NCBI RefSeq assembly: GCF_029962835.1
Contig: NC_080578.1
Coordinates: forward strand, 56,227,001 to 56,291,000
Source of the DNA: Magnolia sinica
Lineage: Eukaryota > Streptophyta > Magnoliopsida > Magnoliales > Magnoliaceae
Reading direction: 5' to 3'
Length of the DNA stretch: 64,000 bases
Shown here in pieces: positions 59,401-64,000 of this stretch. The position numbers and the translations under genes are program-made. Every line of letters begins with the position of its first letter. Within the stretch, counting starts at the first letter, position 1. The notes under the pieces are model-generated. The model saw only the letters and a program-made list of their open reading frames with translations, did no database searches and was not told the DNA's origin.

Positions 59401-61134
59401 GCCAAATGTTCAATTCTCTACTTTCATGATAACATTGATAATAAAAAGAGTTCAAGATAACCAAAACTTGCCTTATATTTCAACACTTCATTCTTCCAGC
59501 TTTTAATTTTTCCTTTGATTGCTTTCACACTATTTCACTTTTTTCTTCTTTTCAACAGTCCTTAATGAACTTTAATAGGAAGCCCTTTTTTATGACATCT
59601 ATTTTTTTGCTGGGTAGTTTCTTTTTCTCACTTTTTTCTTCTTTTATTTTCATTGAACATGTTGGAAAATTTCCTCAGGTTTATTTCTTATCATTCTCCA
59701 TAATCATCAAGTTAACAATTCAATATCAAACTTAAACTTTAATGTTTAAAGTAGATGTGATATGTGAATTACATGGCTCAATCAATATTTAAAACTTCCA
59801 ATTAAGAATTAATAACTTAAACTTAACCTTGAAATCTATCAAATAACTAGATTTCAAGTTTAATAACCTATAACAATTAAGTATATTATCATTCTAATAT
59901 ATGAATTACCTTTAAAATCACTTGATTTCATAGAAATTTTCAAAATTTTTGAAAAAATTTTATAACTTAAAATTTTAACAATTTTACTCGAATTTGAAGA
60001 ATTTCCAAGGGAAACTTACCCCCCAACCTAAAATTTACATTGTCATCAATGTATAAACATATGCAATACGAGCAAAATTGAAAGCAATGAAAATAAAGGG
60101 GGGTAGATGAAGAGTTCATGTGAAGTGAATATGATTTTATAATAAAATGTGGTTTTAGTGACTAAATTAAATTATGAAAATAAACTAATCCTAAAAAAGT
60201 AAATAAATCACCTAATCCTAAACTATGAAAGAAATGGAAAACTACTCAGTCATGTATCATGGTCCTCTTCCGGCTAATATCTTGATAAATTTCTCAGTAG
60301 GTTTCTCAAAAATATCATCCAAAAGCTTTTTTTTGCAATAAGCTTGGATGCCCTATAGCATCAATGTCCAGAGAAATTTATGAACCTTAGCATAAAGTTT
60401 TCTTTTAATCTCCTGAGGTATCCAAAGTGGAAGAAAAGCTTTTAATGTTAGTACATCACGGTGAATCAGAGACTACAATTAGGTGAAATTTAGAAAAATT
60501 CTCATTAAGCAGTGTAGTCTTAACACATTTCAAAGTTTCCAACTTCAATTCAATTTTCAGCTCCTCCTTTAATGGTAAACATTCAAGATCTGTGAAAGGA
60601 GGTTCTTCAGAATAATGATTCCCTCAGTCAGTAACAACTACCGAGGTATTGTCTCACAAGGGATCCACTATTTCTTTTATCATATAATCACTAGGATCCT
60701 CAAAGTGTGCCAAGAAAACTCCTAAAGAGTTAAGAGATTCAGTTGAGAGGGGCTCATTCTCCGCATTAAGGTTTGTGATGATATGCTTAAGGACTCCTTC
60801 ATTGTCTTTGAGAATAGAGGGAAGCACACTCTCTTGCTCTTCATCTCGGTGAGAGTAAATCATCACTGGATACATCTCGCCTTGCCCTGCATGATAGATT
60901 GAGGATCAGTAAGAGAAGATTTAATGTAAAGACTCAATTCCTTGATACTAATTAGTAGAGCCTTTGTGTCCTTAAGGGGTGATTGCTTAATTGGTGGCCT
61001 CCACTGGGTAGTTTCAAATACCGAAGTCATATCAAGCAAGCCGTCCATCTCCCTAATCATATCATAATCTAAATCAAGAGAGTGGGTCGAACACGCCCTA
61101 AAAGAGTCGTGAGGTTCACTTGAAAGGGGCTCAT
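59401..61134 (-). mobile_element. Athila-like gypsy fragment B (host of fragment A)
   Basis: Minus strand: broken coding from 61134 to about 60460 with two diverged copies of a NEPLS-type acidic segment (NEPLSSEPHDSF at ~61130 and NEPLSTESLNSL at ~60755), then non-coding DNA with ATTGATGACAATGTAAATTT and TTGGGGGGTAAG (60055-60015). That signature occurs downstream of pol in Athila-type elements and recurs in fragment A at 63285-63220. T-rich sequence follows to about 59480. No LTR of this copy is visible. Confidence 0.5.
60654..61134 (-). pseudogene. Broken acidic coding remnant in Athila-like fragment B
   Basis: Two stretches on the minus strand, separated by a TAG near 60863 and frame breaks, share the NEPLS words and the pattern DY(D/M)MI(R/K)E, so they look like an internal duplication of about 370 bp. 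I cannot assign a domain; by place it may be part of the polyprotein or of an extra ORF. Confidence 0.35.
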
Positions 61135-62375
61135 TGTTCACAACCCCAAGTGTAGGGTCACGATGTAGTAATAACTTGTGAGAACGAGGTCGAATCCACA
61201 AGGACTAAACTTGTACGTATTCTAAAAAGAACTAGAACTAGAACTAGAAAAAGATCTAAATTTAAATATGGAATAACAGAGAGTAATTGGAAGGATTTAT
61301 CAAATATCAAAAGTGAACTAGAGCGCTACGGATTGACTTGCAGTGATCAGGGAGCCCTCTTACTTGATTCGAGTACCACAATTGGAATTGGAGTCCTATC
61401 CCATCCAATTGGAAGATATACAATTAAGATTAAATCTGAACTTTCCTTGACTTAATTCTCAATGGAGGAGAATTGTGATAATTGGAAGGGATTCCATCAC
61501 CAAACCATGCCCATGGGATGATGGCCAACAATAAGATTTACCAATGTCATATTCTCAAAATCAGGAAAAGAAGATACTCAAAGTTATTACAGATCTAATA
61601 TAATTTGAGTGACAATAAACTATTAAAAACTAAAAGTATTCCTTAAATATCAAATTAGAATCAAAGAAGGTTCAACATTAACATGAATCAAAGTAAGAGA
61701 AATCTCATATCATGTTACAAGCTTCACCTCTTAGCCCTAGCTAAGAGGTTTAGCCAACCATAGACATGATTGGACCAAAGTCTTTTAAGAAAAATATGAA
61801 AATAATTAAGGAAGAAGAAGAAAAACACTTCGCAATGACTTCTCCACCCTTTTACTTCACTCCTTAAACCCTAAAAGATGCCTAGGAACATCTTAGGGAA
61901 AACTCTTAGCGGCAACTATTTATAGTTGTGGAACTCCAACTTTCTCACCTAGTTGGAAAACTCTAGAAACCATCTCAAATTTATGCAGTTTGCTAAAATA
62001 GACTTCACTTTACGCAGTTTTCTAAAATAGACTTCACTCTGCGCAATTTCATAGAATGACCTAAAGTTTCACAATATGCTTTTTCAGGAATATTTCAGGA
62101 TTCCTTTTCTTCACTTCAAATCTTTGATTCTCTTCATTCCTCACTTAGTTTTCTTGGATCTTTGGCATATGAATTATTCAATCTTGGTCTCCTAAGATCC
62201 ATCCCTTGCCTTGGTGATTCTTAAGCATAAAATCATGCTTTTAGCAACCTTTTCAATCCAAGCTCTTAAATTCACCTTGCAACATAGACATGAGTAAAAT
62301 AAAACATTAAGCATTATCATGTTCATAAAACCAAGATATAAATGGGGGATAATATGTAATATTTGACCCTCGACA
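61135..62375 (-). repeat. 3' LTR of Athila-like fragment A
   Basis: 1241 bp, TGTCGAGGGTC...GTTGTGAACA on the minus strand. It follows GCTGGTTAGGGATTG, a weak purine tract. The left flank CTCAT (61130-61134) would be one copy of the target duplication; the other is outside the window. The ORF crossing the left edge at 61201 is a chance fusion with fragment B. Confidence 0.65.
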
Positions 62376-63485
62376 CAATCCCTAACCAGCATTTTGCTAC
62401 TCCCGAGTAAAGTATGCGTGAAATAAATCTCAATGCTTAATGTCCAAAACCTCTCTAGGAAAACAATCTTTTATACACCCAAGTATGATGGGTAGAATTA
62501 AGAGATGAAAGTGGGGTTTTGAAAACTTAGAGCCGAACCACATAAGCAACCAATCAAGTAAATTCTTTATCCATTAAATCGAGCATAATTTGTATATCAA
62601 GCTTTTCAATGTGCTCAATGAAAATCAACTTACTTCCTCTACGAATACTATTAGTTCATCATGTTATCCATACTCATCACTTCAAGATCAGTTTGAAACT
62701 CAAGTATTGATTCCGAACTTATCCTATTTTCCTTCTTTTTTCAGTCTTTGATTTTATATCGATGGTCAATTTTTTATTCATTCTTTTTATTTTTGCATTC
62801 TTTTTCATATTTTTCATTATTTTTATTTTTTTCATGACCTCTTTGTCGATCTCCTGTTTTTTTAACTAGTTCTTTTCTTCTTTTAAGGTGGATAAAATTC
62901 TCTAGACTCGATTCTCACCATTTATCAATGATTCACATACTAACAATCAGAACTTCTATCATATCTTGCAGAAGACAAATTGAATATGTCTTTTGATTTA
63001 TATTAACATAATATTCAAACTATCTCTTAATTAATTAAGCACAAGAACTTAAGTGATAGATTACTTAGTTGGTCAAACTCCAACAATCCAAAATTCAATC
63101 TTTATTTTTATCATACCCAACACATTCTTAAGTACACAATTCATCGCTTCCCAAATAGATTTCAACTTGAAACATAGAAAATTTTCAAAAATTTTGTTCA
63201 AAATTGAGAAACACTGATTAGTTCACTTAATCCCCCATCCCCAATCAAAAAATCTACATTGTCCTCAATGTAAAAGAAATGAACATGTAATGCAAAAGAG
63301 GTAATGGAAAGGGAAGGGAAGTGATGGAAAGGAATACCTGAAGAAGGAATTTTGAGGCTTTTCGAATGGTCTCGATGTGAAGATGGTTACCACAAGAATT
63401 AAACCAACAAAAAGTAAACTATCCTTAACAGTGGAAAGCAAACTATCTTAATCCTAAATCATATGAAAGTAAATAAATCTACCTA
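62376..63485 (-). other. Athila-like 3' non-coding stretch
   Basis: Contains ACATTGAGGACAATGTAGAT and GGGGATGGGGGATTAAG (63283-63220) and a T-rich run (62735-62880). No ORF of note. Confidence 0.65.
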
Positions 63486-64000
63486 TACCTCCGTCAGACT
63501 AGGAGGTCAATCCTGGTAAACAGGGTCAATCAGAGGTATTGACATGTCCTCTTAATCAAACTTTTCAACAAATGGCTTCAAACGATGTCAATTTACTTTG
63601 AATTTATTAACATTGTTTAGATTCTGAATCTCGATATCCCCATGAGGATAAACTTTAGTAATAGTAAAAGGGCCAATCCAACGAGATCAGAGTTTACCCG
63701 AAAAAAGGTGTAACTGAGAATTATACAAAAGGACTTTCTGACCTGATGTGAATGATGTTCAAAGAATGTGTTGGACATGAAACACCTTCATCTTGTCCTT
63801 GTAAATTATTGAGTTCTCATATGCATAATTCTAGATTTCTTCCAGTTCATTCAACTGAAGTTTGCTCTGCGAGCCAGTGTTGTCCAAATTGAAGTTCAGA
63901 TTTTTAATCGCCCAGTAGGCCTTATGTTCTAACTCTACGGGCAAGTGGCAAGCGTTGCCATAGACAAGTATAAATGGAGACATTCTAATAGAGGTCTTAA
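63486..64000 (-). pseudogene. Integrase C-terminal part of Athila-like fragment A
   Basis: Reading leftward from the window edge: [41 protein letters not shown], then GQKVLLYNSQLHLF, RWIGPFTITKVYPHGDIEI and KFKVN. This is the end of the gypsy integrase catalytic domain and its C-terminal DNA-binding part; the [16 protein letters not shown] wording is typical of Athila/Tat-type elements. Stops interrupt it near 63830, 63765, 63690 and 63590. No chromodomain follows, which separates it from the Tekay-type element. Confidence 0.85.

Larger units (their letters stand above)
61135..64000 (-). mobile_element. Athila-like gypsy fragment A (integrase end to 3' LTR; runs off the right edge)
   Basis: Minus strand order: integrase C-terminal part (64000-63486), a ~1.1-kb non-coding stretch, the LTR. 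Its insertion within fragment B is inferred from the abrupt change at 61134/61135. Confidence 0.65.

Overview
This is a gene-poor, repeat-filled stretch of an angiosperm nuclear genome. The evidence is plant-type LTR retrotransposons (SIRE-type copia, Tekay/Del-type chromovirus, Athila-type and Tat-like gypsy), a CACTA transposon with plant gene fragments inside it, and a dispersed MITE-like repeat ending in GTGGGGCCC. Species cannot be fixed from the sequence; the MITE-like family made me think of magnoliids, but that is a weak impression. I found no intact host gene and no intact element protein: every long coding region carries stops or frameshifts.

Left third (1-29761): a nest five elements deep, all on the minus strand. 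From oldest to youngest: (1) a Tat-like gypsy element (right LTR 29041-29761, gag 27198-28984); (2) a SIRE-type copia element, copia-2, inserted into that gag (5' LTR 912-1100 + 25047-27197, gag 1-841, rest outside the window); (3) a non-autonomous element with ~4.8-kb LTRs and only 411 bp between them (1101-25041), inserted in the LTR of copia-2 with perfect TSD TCCAA; (4) a complete but dead SIRE-type copia element, copia-1 (10853-24736), inserted in one giant LTR; (5) a solo Tekay-type LTR (20926-23989) with perfect TSD GATCG, inserted in the 5' LTR of copia-1.

Middle (29985-58428): one CACTA transposon with matching terminal inverted repeats and subterminal repeats. It is about 15 kb once the Tekay-type retrotransposon nested in it (39191-52601, plus strand, two 3121-bp LTRs) is removed. 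I see no CACTA transposase, but it carries fragments of host genes: two adjacent 3' exons of ferredoxin-sulfite reductase with their intron in phase (30727-31327), one exon of a UDP-arabinopyranose mutase/RGP gene (53315-53408) and other exon-like pieces. The Tekay element has an extra ORF before gag (43190-44430, 'putative plant transposon protein' type) and a gag-pol (44712-49443) with about 16 stops and two frameshifts.

Right end (58429-64000): unassigned sequence, then two Athila-like fragments on the minus strand, one (integrase end plus 3' LTR) apparently inserted in the other.

Identity values are by-eye estimates on short samples; lineage names come from protein motifs and layout, not from database searches.
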